Assembly (NCBI RefSeq): GCF_900182815.1
Contig: NZ_FXUA01000002.1
Location: 620,001 to 684,000, forward strand
DNA length: 64,000 nt
Direction of reading: 5' to 3'
Source of the DNA: Algoriphagus winogradskyi
Lineage (GTDB): Bacteria; Bacteroidota; Bacteroidia; Cytophagales; Cyclobacteriaceae
How positions within the stretch are numbered: position 1 is the stretch's first letter; each line of letters starts with the position of its first letter. A program made the position numbers and the translations under genes. The notes under the pieces were generated by a model that was not told where the DNA came from, made no database searches, and saw only the letters and a program-made list of their open reading frames with translations. Below, piece after piece: positions 36,226 to 45,298 of this stretch.

Positions 36226-39045
36226 ATGCCTAAAGATAGCAGCATCAAGCACGTTCTCATCATTGGTTCAGGTCCCATCGTTATTGGTCAAGCTTGCGAA
36301 TTTGATTACGCAGGCTCCCAAGCATCCAGGTCTCTTCGTGAAGAAGGTATCACTGTGACGCTGATCAATTCCAATCCTGCAACGATCATGACCGATCCGG
36401 TCACAGCAGATAATGTGTATTTGCTCCCTTTGGAAAAGAAATCCATCGTACAAATCCTCAAAGATCATCCAGACATCGATGCCGTCCTTCCTACCATGGG
36501 TGGACAGACCGCGTTGAACCTTGCAATAGATTGCGACAAAGGTGGTGTGTGGGATAAATATGGTGTCAAAATGATCGGCGTTGATATCGATGCGATTGAT
36601 ACTGCCGAGAACCGTGAAAAATTCAAAGCGCTGATGGAAAAAATCGGCGTGGGCGTATGTAAAGGTTCCACAGCTACATCTTTTCTTCAGGGAAAAGAAA
36701 TCGCACAAGAAATTGGTTTCCCATTGATCATCAGAGCTTCCTACACCTTAGGTGGAGCAGGTGGTGCATTTGTGGAAACTGCAGAAGAATTTGAACAAGC
36801 GCTTTCTGCAGGTTTGCAGGCATCTCCAGTTCACGAAGTATTGATCGAGCAAAGTATTCTCGGATGGAAAGAATACGAGCTGGAAGTAATGCGTGACAAC
36901 ATCGGTAACATGATCGTGATCTGTTCTATTGAGAACTTTGATCCTATGGGTGTGCATACAGGTGATTCTATCACAGTGGCACCTGCGATGACCTTACCTG
37001 ATACCACGTTTCAGCGCATGAGAAACTATGCTATCACGATGATGAATAGCATCGGGAATTTTGCAGGTGGCTGTAACGTACAGTTCGCTGTAAGCCCTGA
37101 TAATTCTGAAATTATCGGTATCGAGATCAACCCTCGAGTTTCCCGCTCTTCAGCTTTAGCTTCTAAAGCGACTGGATACCCAATCGCGAAAGTAGCTGCT
37201 AAACTGGCTATAGGATATAATCTGGATGAGTTGAAAAACTCTATTACCGGAACAACTTCAGCATTTTTTGAGCCTTCCATAGATTACGTAATTGTAAAAG
37301 TTCCTCGTTGGAACTTTGATAAATTTAAAGGTGCCGACCGAAGACTAGGTCTATCGATGAAGTCGGTAGGTGAGGTAATGGGAATCGGAAGAAACTTCCA
37401 GGAAGCCCTACAGAAAGCATGTCAGTCACTAGAGATCAAGAGAAATGGTCTTGGAGCTGATGGCAAAGAGCTGCGCAATCAGGATGAGATTTTATATTCT
37501 TTGGCTAACCCAAGCTGGAATAGACTTTTCCATGTATATGATGCATTCAAACTTGGGATCTCTTTCAGAACTATCCATGATTTGACAAAAATCGATAAGT
37601 GGTTCTTGAAGCAAATCGAAGAATTGATTCACTTGGAAAGAGAGATTGAAAAATTCAAATTGGATACTATTCCGATGGAATTGATGGATCTCGCTAAGCG
37701 AAAAGGGTATGCGGATCGTCAAATCGCACACTTGCTTGACTGCTTGGAAAGCGAAGTTTTTGACAAGCGCTACACAGAAATGGGTATCAAGCGAGTTTAT
37801 AAGTTGGTTGATACTTGCTCGGCTGAATTCGAAGCAAAGACTCCATATTATTATTCTTCATTCGGTACTGAAAATGAGTCAGTAAAATCCGATCGTAAAA
37901 AAGTAGTGGTTCTTGGATCTGGTCCGAACCGAGTAGGTCAAGGAATCGAGTTTGATTATTCCTGTGTACACGGAGTTTTGGCAGCCAAAGAATGTGGCTA
38001 CGAGACCATCATGATCAACTGTAACCCAGAGACAGTTTCGACTGACTTTGACATTGCAGATAAACTATACTTCGAGCCAGTTTTCTGGGAGCATATCTAC
38101 GAAATCATCCTACACGAGCAGCCTGAAGGTGTGATCGTTCAGTTGGGTGGTCAGACAGCTTTGAAGCTTGCTGAGAAGATGGAGAAATACGGTATCAAAA
38201 TCATCGGTACTAGCTTTGAAGCGTTGGATTTGGCTGAAGATAGAGGAAGATTCTCCAGCTTATTGAAAGATCTAGACGTTCCTTATCCTGAATTTGGAAC
38301 TGTTCATAATACAGATGAAGCGCTTGAGCTTTGTAAGACGATTGGTTTCCCTCTTTTGGTTCGCCCAAGCTACGTGCTAGGTGGACAGGGTATGAAGATC
38401 GTGATCAACGAAAAAGAACTTGAGCAGCATGTGGTGGATGTCTTGAGAGATATTCCTAACAATGAAATTTTGCTTGATCACTTCCTAGAAGGAGCTATTG
38501 AAGCAGAAGCTGATGCGATTTGTGATGGTGAAAATGTGTACATCATAGGTATCATGCAGCACATCGAGCCTGCTGGAATTCACTCTGGTGATTCCTACGC
38601 TGTGCTTCCTCCATACAACTTGGGAGATTTGGTGATTCGTCAGATCGAAACGTATACTGAGAAAATTGCCCTTGCACTGAAAACTGTAGGCTTGATCAAC
38701 ATCCAGTTTGCGATCAAAAATGATAAAGTTTACATTATCGAAGCAAATCCAAGAGCTTCCCGTACGGTACCATTTATTTGCAAGGCTTACAGAGAACCTT
38801 ATGTAAACTATGCCGTAAAGGTGATGTTGGGAGAGAAAAAAGTGACTGACTTTGAATTCAAGCCTTACAAAAAAGGTTATGCTATCAAGGAGCCAGTTTT
38901 CTCTTTCCATAAATTCCCGAAAGTAAATAAAGAATTGGGGCCTGAAATGAAATCAACCGGTGAAGCGATTTACTTTATCGACGACCTGATGGATGATTAT
39001 TTCTTGAAAATCTACGCAGAGAGAAATCTCTATTTGAGTAGATAA
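36226..39045 (+). CDS. carB: Carbamoyl-phosphate synthase large subunit (no MGS domain)
   Basis: A 939-residue synthase with two ATP-grasp halves that make carbamoyl phosphate from bicarbonate, ammonia and 2 ATP. The first half shows IIGSGPIVIGQACEFDYAG and the ATP-grasp TLGGAGGAFVET; the second shows VLGSGPNRVGQGIEFDYSC and PSYVLGGQGMKIV. Usual CarB has ~1070 residues; this one ends after the second ATP-grasp half (YFIDDLMDDYFLKIYAERN) and lacks the C-terminal MGS-like allosteric domain. This short form is common in Bacteroidota. carA is not adjacent. Confidence 0.95.
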   Translation: MPKDSSIKHVLIIGSGPIVIGQACEFDYAGSQASRSLREEGITVTLINSNPATIMTDPVTADNVYLLPLEKKSIVQILKDHPDIDAVLPTMGGQTALNLAIDCDKGGVWDKYGVKMIGVDIDAIDTAENREKFKALMEKIGVGVCKGSTATSFLQGKEIAQEIGFPLIIRASYTLGGAGGAFVETAEEFEQALSAGLQASPVHEVLIEQSILGWKEYELEVMRDNIGNMIVICSIENFDPMGVHTGDSITVAPAMTLPDTTFQRMRNYAITMMNSIGNFAGGCNVQFAVSPDNSEIIGIEINPRVSRSSALASKATGYPIAKVAAKLAIGYNLDELKNSITGTTSAFFEPSIDYVIVKVPRWNFDKFKGADRRLGLSMKSVGEVMGIGRNFQEALQKACQSLEIKRNGLGADGKELRNQDEILYSLANPSWNRLFHVYDAFKLGISFRTIHDLTKIDKWFLKQIEELIHLEREIEKFKLDTIPMELMDLAKRKGYADRQIAHLLDCLESEVFDKRYTEMGIKRVYKLVDTCSAEFEAKTPYYYSSFGTENESVKSDRKKVVVLGSGPNRVGQGIEFDYSCVHGVLAAKECGYETIMINCNPETVSTDFDIADKLYFEPVFWEHIYEIILHEQPEGVIVQLGGQTALKLAEKMEKYGIKIIGTSFEALDLAEDRGRFSSLLKDLDVPYPEFGTVHNTDEALELCKTIGFPLLVRPSYVLGGQGMKIVINEKELEQHVVDVLRDIPNNEILLDHFLEGAIEAEADAICDGENVYIIGIMQHIEPAGIHSGDSYAVLPPYNLGDLVIRQIETYTEKIALALKTVGLINIQFAIKNDKVYIIEANPRASRTVPFICKAYREPYVNYAVKVMLGEKKVTDFEFKPYKKGYAIKEPVFSFHKFPKVNKELGPEMKSTGEAIYFIDDLMDDYFLKIYAERNLYLSR

Positions 39046-39120
39046 TTAGAGCTGAAGTCATAATTCTAAAAGCTGAATAGGGAACATTAAATTGAATAAA
39101 GAATAAAATATTAACCTATT

Positions 39121-39381
39121 GTGTGGAAATTTCTTGTAATAGTACTCGGAGTTGGTTGGCTACTCGGCCAACTAATCCGATATTTTCTTCGAAGTAAACT
39201 AGCGAAATTTGCGCAACATGTGAATGAAGTCGCTAAAGAGGCAGAACGAGAACAAAGAAAAAGTACTCAGACTTCTAAGGACGGGATTCATGTGGATGTT
39301 ATTCCGAAAAAATATGCTGAAAAAAGGCAAAAAGATATCAAGGGCGGAGAATACGTCGATTATGAAGAAGTGAAGGAGTAA
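39121..39381 (+). CDS. DUF4834-like small membrane protein
   Basis: An 86-residue protein with one N-terminal membrane helix (VIVLGVGWLLGQLIRYFL), a basic stretch and a charged tail (KKYAEKRQKDIKGGEYVDYEEV). This matches the DUF4834 layout found beside Bacteroidota housekeeping genes; function unknown. The start is GTG at 39121, since no ATG gives the membrane helix. It follows carB and has its own terminator, whose stem overlaps the last codons. Confidence 0.75.
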   Translation: MWKFLVIVLGVGWLLGQLIRYFLRSKLAKFAQHVNEVAKEAEREQRKSTQTSKDGIHVDVIPKKYAEKRQKDIKGGEYVDYEEVKE

Positions 39382-39397
39382 TCCTTCACTTTTTTTT
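39369..39397 (+). terminator. Terminator overlapping the DUF4834 stop codon
   Basis: AGTGAAGGA pairs perfectly with TCCTTCACT around GTAA, followed by seven more T. The stop codon TAA is in the loop and start of the second arm. Confidence 0.85.
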
Positions 39398-39398
39398 A

Positions 39399-40583
39399 TT
39401 AAAGCATCCTACACCAGAACACTTTAAAACCACTTTGGGTTTTGGTTCCAATCAAAAAGTCCTCTCCCCCATCTTTTACACCAAGTTTCTTTTTCAGGAC
39501 TTCCGAGCCGCTAGCATAATTCCGTGTAATCACATTTACCTTTCCCGTAGGAAAGAGCTTTTTGATTTCAGCTTTCTTAGTCTGGACTTCCTGAATTACT
39601 TTGAATACTCTTGCAGGGATTTCCGTAGGAACTTCAAATGAAGTGTACAGATGACTATTTGGCTCCAGTTTGCTAAATCCAAATCGCTCTCCAAAAGTCT
39701 TAAATGCTCCTGCTTTCAGTACTCCAGAAAAAGGCTCAATCAAATACTTTTCTACTTCTCTGTATTCAGATTGGCTACTTTCTTCTTCATTCAAATCAAA
39801 TGAAAAACTGATTTCTTTAGCACCTAAATCAATTGCTTCTATTGTAAAAGTAGATTCTACGCCTTCTTTATTCCAGTGTAAAAGCAATTCCTTCACTTCA
39901 TTTTTTACAGAGATTACCTGAACCTTTTGAATGTCTGGAATCTCAGAGACTGCTTGTGAAATATCAAGCATAGGAGATACTTTCAGTAGGATAGCATCCG
40001 CTTTACTTTTCATCATCTCCCAAGAACTGACCACGTCAGGCTCGCAATCCTGAAGCTTGTAAAGCTTTTGATTACCTTTTCCCCTGCGAGCTGGATCAGC
40101 GTAAATCAAATCAAACTGCTTTTCCGACTGAGCTAAAAATGCTAAGCCATCACCCTTCACTATGTCGAATTTCTTTGGGGCTAACACTTCGAGGTTGTGC
40201 TCAACAATCTCAGCTAACTCTACTTGCTGTTCGCAGTAAATGGCTTTTTCAAAGGCTGTGCTAAGAAAAAAACTGTCTACTCCGAAGCCCCCAGTGAGGT
40301 CAATCATGAGTTTTCCGGCTCGGTTTCTAGCTTTGAATTCGGCTGTTAGCTCAGATGAGCTTTGCTCCAAAGAAATAGAAGCAGGAAAAATCACTCGAGG
40401 ATTAGATGCCCAAGAAGGAAGTTTCTTGGCTGCTTTTTGTCGTGCAGAGATTTGTTGCACAGCGGCTTTTAGATCGAAATCAGTTTTGCCCTGATATCTA
40501 AAAAGCAAAAGTGCAGGATCTTCCGTAAGATGATCCTGCACAAATTGTTGGAAGTCGGCCCGATGATATTGGGTCAAATCCAT
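39399..40583 (-). CDS. Class I SAM-dependent methyltransferase with THUMP-like C-terminus
   Basis: A 394-residue methyltransferase. The SAM-binding motif is IDLTGGFGVDSFFLS, and DLIYADPARRGKGNQKLY is a DPxR-like catalytic stretch. The C-terminal third, after LIEPFSGVLKAGAF, fits the THUMP-like domain often annotated in Bacteroidota. The target is probably RNA, but this is inferred from the family. Its start overlaps the asd stop by one base, so the two are translationally coupled. Confidence 0.82.
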   Translation of the reverse strand: MDLTQYHRADFQQFVQDHLTEDPALLLFRYQGKTDFDLKAAVQQISARQKAAKKLPSWASNPRVIFPASISLEQSSSELTAEFKARNRAGKLMIDLTGGFGVDSFFLSTAFEKAIYCEQQVELAEIVEHNLEVLAPKKFDIVKGDGLAFLAQSEKQFDLIYADPARRGKGNQKLYKLQDCEPDVVSSWEMMKSKADAILLKVSPMLDISQAVSEIPDIQKVQVISVKNEVKELLLHWNKEGVESTFTIEAIDLGAKEISFSFDLNEEESSQSEYREVEKYLIEPFSGVLKAGAFKTFGERFGFSKLEPNSHLYTSFEVPTEIPARVFKVIQEVQTKKAEIKKLFPTGKVNVITRNYASGSEVLKKKLGVKDGGEDFLIGTKTQSGFKVFWCRML

Positions 40584-41572
40584 TAAATCAGGCCGTTTGC
40601 GAGCGCGTATTCTGCGATTTGCACGGCGTTGGTTGCAGCGCCTTTTCGGAGGTTGTCAGCTACAATCCACATATTTAGAGTATTAGCCTGAGACTCATCT
40701 CTTCTCAAGCGGCCTACGAATACCTCGTCTTTTTTATGCGCTGTGATCGGCATTGGATAGATGAAGTTTGCTGGATCGTCCTGTACGATTACCCCAGGAG
40801 CTGCAGCCAGCAATTCACGGACTTCCGCCAGGTCAAAGTCTTCTTTGAATTCCACGTTAACTGCTTCAGAGTGTCCACCCATAGTTGGGATTCTCACTGT
40901 GGTGGCAGTTACTTGGATTGTGTCGTCGCTGAATATTTTCTTAGTTTCCTTGATCATTTTCATTTCTTCCTTCGTGTAGCCATTTTCTTGGAACACATCG
41001 ATGTGAGGAAGTACATTCATGTCAATTTTGTGAGGATAGACCATGTCTGCCTTTTCTCCTGCACGCTCTGCCATCATCTGATCTACCGCTGCTTTGCCCG
41101 TACCGGTCACCGACTGGTAGGTAGACACTACGATTCTTTTGATGCCGTAGCGGTTACGCAAAGGCTCCAGAGCTAATACCATTTGAATGGTAGAGCAATT
41201 TGGATTTGCGATGATCTTATCTTCTTTGGTCAATTCCTTGGCATTGATCTCAGGAACGATCAGTTTTTTGGTCGGATCCATTCTCCAAGCTGAAGAATTA
41301 TCGATGACAATAGTACCTACTTCAGCGAATTTTGGAGCCCACTCTGTAGAAGTGCTTCCGCCTGCTGAAAATATAGCCACTTCAGGTTTCAATGAAACAG
41401 CTTCTTCAAGCCCAATAACAGTGTAAGGTTTACCTTTATAATCAATCTGTTTACCTACCGATCGCTCGCTGGCGACTAATAGAAGTTCGTCAAAAGGGAA
41501 ATTGTGCTCTGCTAGCACCTCTAGGATTTCTGAGCCTACCAAGCCGGTAGCTCCTACCACTGCTAATTTCAT
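40583..41572 (-). CDS. asd: Aspartate-semialdehyde dehydrogenase
   Basis: A 329-residue enzyme that reduces aspartyl phosphate to aspartate semialdehyde in the threonine, methionine and lysine pathway. The NADP site is KLAVVGATGLVGSEIL, the catalytic Cys is in ANPNCSTIQMVLAL, SYQSVTGTGK follows, and the catalytic His lies in IPTMGGHSEAV. I chose the ATG at 41570-41572, which gives the family start and lies ~30 nt after the likely transcription start; the frame stays open 111 bp further upstream with no family match. Confidence 0.95.
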   Translation of the reverse strand: MKLAVVGATGLVGSEILEVLAEHNFPFDELLLVASERSVGKQIDYKGKPYTVIGLEEAVSLKPEVAIFSAGGSTSTEWAPKFAEVGTIVIDNSSAWRMDPTKKLIVPEINAKELTKEDKIIANPNCSTIQMVLALEPLRNRYGIKRIVVSTYQSVTGTGKAAVDQMMAERAGEKADMVYPHKIDMNVLPHIDVFQENGYTKEEMKMIKETKKIFSDDTIQVTATTVRIPTMGGHSEAVNVEFKEDFDLAEVRELLAAAPGVIVQDDPANFIYPMPITAHKKDEVFVGRLRRDESQANTLNMWIVADNLRKGAATNAVQIAEYALANGLI

Positions 41573-41607
41573 CTCTTTAAAAGTAGTTGTTGAAAATTTT
41601 TGAAGCA

Positions 41608-41615
41608 CAAAAGTA
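41608..41615 (-). promoter_or_regulatory. -7 element of the asd promoter
   Basis: On the minus strand TACTTTTG (CAAAAGTA on plus) matches TAnnTTTG. Its position rules out the longer reading of the asd frame and supports the ATG at 41572. Confidence 0.45.
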
Positions 41616-41746
41616 AGAGCTACTGATTCATTTTCAGGCATGAGGCTTAAATATTTTGGTGAAAAAGTAATAAAAGCTAACAAAAAGAATAGTTTGAGAT
41701 CATTTTGCTATTTATATTTAGACTACATTTTTTATTTGACTGGTTT

Positions 41747-44269
41747 ATGGTTGGCTTATTTTTTATTTGGCAATTGGTCTATACAGCGGTTTTCCCAGTT
41801 GGGCTAGTGTTTGGCTTTGCTGCGACTAATCAGATTCAGCGTTTCGAAACAGAATTTATTATTATTAATCATCCAAATGAGTTCTTGACAGGATGGTTTG
41901 GCAATGAAATCAGGGCGACTTCTTCCCGAATTTATCAGGCAAATGGTTTTGGAAGAAATGGAAGCAGAGCGTTGGCTGTACAACCGATTTCTACTTTTGA
42001 TGGGGAAATTATTATCAGACTTTCTCCATCTGAATTCTCTGATCCTCAAGTGCAATTCTGGGCTAGATCTATGAAAAACGGAACAGGTAATAGAGCTGCT
42101 CAGGTTTATTTCAGTTGGAGTAATAGTTTGGAGGGTGAGTATTCAAGTGCAGAATTATTGGGTGGAGAAGCTGAATTCGCAAATGAAGATCAGGATTTCA
42201 GGAATTTTGAACTTGATATGCCTGATCGCTTTTCTGGGGATATAGAAGTTTATTTAAAACTGGAAATAAAGTATGGCGCAGGTTCTGGCTCTTGTGCAAA
42301 ATGGTTGATGGATGACTTTGAGTTTGGGGAATTTGTAGTGGATAAAATACCCCCAAAGATTACAAAGGTTCGTGGATATGATGAGAAACAAATTGAAATT
42401 CAGTTTGATGAAGCGGTAGATCCAGTGTTTTCTGAGTTTGCCTTTAATTATAGCCTGAATGAAATAGAACCATCATTTGTGAATAGGAAATTGGATTCTT
42501 TGGTGTATATAAGTTTTGATGAAAAGCTTGAGCATGGGAAAAGGTATGAGTTGATGGTCTCCAAGGTTCCAGATCTGGAAGGAAACTTTTTAAAGGACAC
42601 AGTGATTTCTTTTCAGTTTTTCGATCCGACTTTTATTCCTTCAAAAACGCTTGTGATCAACGAAATTATGCCTGCTCCGAAAGCAGATCTTGACTTGCCG
42701 AATGTGGAGTTTGTGGAAGTTTTTCATGCAGGCGAATATCCTATTAGGCTTGAAGGGTTGTCATTTTCTAACTCAAGATCTACTGTGGTTTTGCTGGAGG
42801 CATGGATTCAGCCAAGTGAGTTTTTTCTTTTTGCTCCGGAAAATCAAGCTTCAGAATTGAACGAATATGGAAGGGTGATTCCACTTAAGAATTGGCCAAC
42901 ACTTTTGAATTCAGGCGATCAATTGTGGTTGAAAGATGATCGAGGAAGTGAAATCGACATGATTTCTTATGCAACGGGCAGTTGGGGAGGTAGCGAATTT
43001 GCTGGTGGTGGATATAGTTTGGAAGTTGCTAATCCATTCTATGCCTGTGAGCAAAGTGATTTGCTGAAAGCTTCGATAGATCCCCTCCGTGGAACTCCAG
43101 GTCGGCAAAATTCAGTATTTGATTTATCTCCTGACGGAAGCTTACCGGCCCTAAATTTATTTGAATTCACTTCTTCTAAGAGTCTTCTTCTGACCTTCTC
43201 AAAACCGATTTTGGCAGGTTTTGATCAATCAAACTTTAAATTTGAACCAAGCTTGGGGATTGATTCTGTCTTCCATTTATCTTCCAAGCAAATTCAGATT
43301 CTGGTTTCGGAGGAATTCGTCTTGAATAAGATTTATCATCTCAGTATAAATGGAATTACAGATTGCTCGGGGAATGAATATATCCAAGCTGAGGCTCTGC
43401 TACTAGTACTGCCAATCCAAGCTCAGATCGGAGATGTGCTTATTAATGAGCTGCTTTTTAATCCCAAAACAGGCTCACCAAAATTCGTGGAACTGGTTAA
43501 TGTGACGGAGAATTATATGGAAGTCAAGGATTGGATGCTGGCAAATCTCGATGATTCAGGGGAAATAGACCAGGTGAAAAAAATCAGCGAAGCTTCAGTA
43601 ATCATTCCACCCCAAGGTTTTCTAGCGATTACCACCAATGTGGATCAATTGAAGCTGGATTTCCCGAAGTCAGCCTTTGGACAAATTATGCAACTATCTG
43701 CACTTCCTAGCTATCCGATTGCTGGCCAAACAGTAGTTTTATTGGATTCTGCAGGGGAGGCTGCTGATTCTTTTTCCTATTCAGAAGATCTGCATCATCC
43801 GCTTTTGAGGGACCCGAAAGGAGTTTCCTTGGAGCGACTTTCTACAGATTCGCCAGCTTCTTTATCCGCTAATTGGCATTCTGCCTCAGCTATTGAAGAA
43901 TATGCAACACCAGGGCGAAGGAATTCTCAGGTGATTTTGGGTGAGTTCGAAGGAGAATTGATTCAAATTGAGCCTGAAGTTTTTGATCCAGAAGGAAGTA
44001 ATGGTAATACCTTTACGACTATTAAATATGAACTTGATCAAGCTGGATGGATAGGGAATTTTAGGGTTTACTCTACAGCTGGTCAGTTGATGCAGGTATT
44101 GGCTCAAAATGAAATGCTAGGTACCTCAGGATTATTTACTTGGTCTGGTACTGACAGTCAAGGAAGGGTAGTGAGGCCAGGATATTATGTGCTTTTAGTA
44201 GAATTATATGACTTATCCGGTCAGATAAGGACAATTCGCAAAACTATGGTTGTGGCAACAAAACTTTAA
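41747..44269 (+). CDS. Secreted lamin-tail-domain protein
   Basis: An 840-residue exported protein. A signal peptide (residues 1-25) leads into a beta-rich domain, then two lamin-tail domains whose openings are VINEIMPAPKADLDLPNVEFVEV and VLINELLFNPKTGSPKFVELVN. The C-terminal ~85 residues form a FlgD-like Ig fold (FTWSGTDSQGRVVRPGYYVLLVE) ending KTMVVATKL. Such proteins are common in Bacteroidota and probably bind surface or extracellular polymers; no enzyme motif is seen. I chose the ATG at 41747 because it gives a clean signal peptide; a TTG at 41705 would precede it. Confidence 0.82.
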   Translation: MVGLFFIWQLVYTAVFPVGLVFGFAATNQIQRFETEFIIINHPNEFLTGWFGNEIRATSSRIYQANGFGRNGSRALAVQPISTFDGEIIIRLSPSEFSDPQVQFWARSMKNGTGNRAAQVYFSWSNSLEGEYSSAELLGGEAEFANEDQDFRNFELDMPDRFSGDIEVYLKLEIKYGAGSGSCAKWLMDDFEFGEFVVDKIPPKITKVRGYDEKQIEIQFDEAVDPVFSEFAFNYSLNEIEPSFVNRKLDSLVYISFDEKLEHGKRYELMVSKVPDLEGNFLKDTVISFQFFDPTFIPSKTLVINEIMPAPKADLDLPNVEFVEVFHAGEYPIRLEGLSFSNSRSTVVLLEAWIQPSEFFLFAPENQASELNEYGRVIPLKNWPTLLNSGDQLWLKDDRGSEIDMISYATGSWGGSEFAGGGYSLEVANPFYACEQSDLLKASIDPLRGTPGRQNSVFDLSPDGSLPALNLFEFTSSKSLLLTFSKPILAGFDQSNFKFEPSLGIDSVFHLSSKQIQILVSEEFVLNKIYHLSINGITDCSGNEYIQAEALLLVLPIQAQIGDVLINELLFNPKTGSPKFVELVNVTENYMEVKDWMLANLDDSGEIDQVKKISEASVIIPPQGFLAITTNVDQLKLDFPKSAFGQIMQLSALPSYPIAGQTVVLLDSAGEAADSFSYSEDLHHPLLRDPKGVSLERLSTDSPASLSANWHSASAIEEYATPGRRNSQVILGEFEGELIQIEPEVFDPEGSNGNTFTTIKYELDQAGWIGNFRVYSTAGQLMQVLAQNEMLGTSGLFTWSGTDSQGRVVRPGYYVLLVELYDLSGQIRTIRKTMVVATKL

Positions 44270-44336
44270 ATTTTTATATTCACAGCGAAAATCCAAAGGA
44301 TAAAATAGTATCTTAAGAGGCAAACACCCCAAAATC

Positions 44337-44507
44337 ATGGTCAAAGATCTCATTACCGAAGCATTGCAGACGCTTCATCTGCAACATGGCAAAGACCTCA
44401 AAGAGGTTGCCCAATACCTTAAAATGAAATATCGAGTTGAAGTCGGACTATTGGTTCTCCAAAGTCGTCTCAAGAAGGTACTACTTGAGGAAAAAGCCGT
44501 CGCATGA
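44337..44507 (+). CDS. Small helical protein, 56 residues
   Basis: An open frame of 56 codons starts at an ATG and ends at TGA inside a strong terminator hairpin. The product (MVKDLITEALQTLHLQHGKD...) is basic and strongly helical, with a hydrophobic stretch VEVGLLVLQSRLKKVLL near the C-terminus. The codon use is normal for the chromosome, and the terminator begins right at the last codons, which supports a real short gene. No family is recognised. It lies between the lamin-tail gene and an uncertain small frame. Confidence 0.55.
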   Translation: MVKDLITEALQTLHLQHGKDLKEVAQYLKMKYRVEVGLLVLQSRLKKVLLEEKAVA

Positions 44508-44517
44508 TGGCTTTTTT
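44491..44517 (+). terminator. Terminator overlapping the end of the 56-residue gene
   Basis: AAAAAGCCGTC pairs with GATGGCTTTTT (one G-U) around GCAT, with a T tract extending after the stem. The TGA stop of the small gene is inside the hairpin. Confidence 0.8.
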
Positions 44518-44528
44518 ATTTTTAGCTG

Positions 44529-44756
44529 ATGAGTTCATGGTCAAATTATAGGGAAAAATATTTTTATGATCTGGAATTTGATAGTGAGTTTTTCCATTCA
44601 AGGGTTCCTGTGTTAAACTATTTCTATGAATTGAGCCAGATGTCGAAAGATGGAATTTGTAGTGTTTTGATTATCAGATTTTTGAAAGAACCTTCGGAGA
44701 TTGCTTTTTCTTTTACTTTTATAAATAGTTATGGGTACATGGTTTCATGTAGATAG
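44529..44756 (+). CDS. Doubtful 75-residue frame
   Basis: An ATG-started, AT-rich frame encoding an aromatic-rich peptide (SNYREKYFYDLEFDSEFFHS). No motif, signal or family is recognised. It lies in a ~400-bp stretch between a terminator and the dksA-like gene. It could be a small protein or chance; kept only because it fills the gap and has a sensible start. Confidence 0.25.
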   Translation: MSSWSNYREKYFYDLEFDSEFFHSRVPVLNYFYELSQMSKDGICSVLIIRFLKEPSEIAFSFTFINSYGYMVSCR

Positions 44757-44911
44757 GATCTTCTCGCTAACAGCCTGGATTTTTGCTTAGGCTTGAAATT
44801 TTCAAGTAAAAGCTGTGTAATGAATCCTTGTAAATCCAACACGTACATGTATTTTAGAGAACTAATTCTAAAAACAACCGTCCCAATACTATTACCTAAT
44901 TTTAGCTGGCT

Positions 44912-45295
44912 ATGAGCAAGGAAGAAAAGACCGCATATTCTCAGGAAGAATTAAAAGAATTCGAAGTGATCATCTTAAAAAAGCTTGATAGCGCGAAGGA
45001 AGAATTACTTTCTTTGAAAGAATCACTCAGTAAGAAAAATGATAGTGGTACGGATTTCACAGCATCCACCTCGAAATTGCTAGAAGATGGTGCGGATACA
45101 CTGGAACGTGAAAGTCAGAACCAACTGGCGGCAAGACAACAGAAATTCATCTACAATCTTGAAAACGCATTGATCCGTATCAAAAATGGAACATACGGTA
45201 TTTGCGTAGATACTGGTAAACTTATTGCAAAGGAAAGATTGATGGCTGTGCCTCATACCATGCATTCCATTGAAGCAAAACTCGCTAAAAAGTAA
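44912..45295 (+). CDS. TraR/DksA-family regulator, zinc-site degenerate
   Basis: A 127-residue RNA-polymerase secondary-channel protein. The N-terminal two-helix coiled coil (about residues 10-75) and the C-terminal YGICVDTGKLIAKERLMAVPHTMHS are the DksA/TraR layout. The second Cys of the usual CxxC pair is Thr and the C-terminal CxxC is lost, so zinc binding is unlikely; such Cys-poor variants are common in Bacteroidota. It probably modulates transcription with ppGpp, but this is family inference. scpB follows within a few bases. Confidence 0.82.
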   Translation: MSKEEKTAYSQEELKEFEVIILKKLDSAKEELLSLKESLSKKNDSGTDFTASTSKLLEDGADTLERESQNQLAARQQKFIYNLENALIRIKNGTYGICVDTGKLIAKERLMAVPHTMHSIEAKLAKK

Positions 45296-45298
45296 ATT

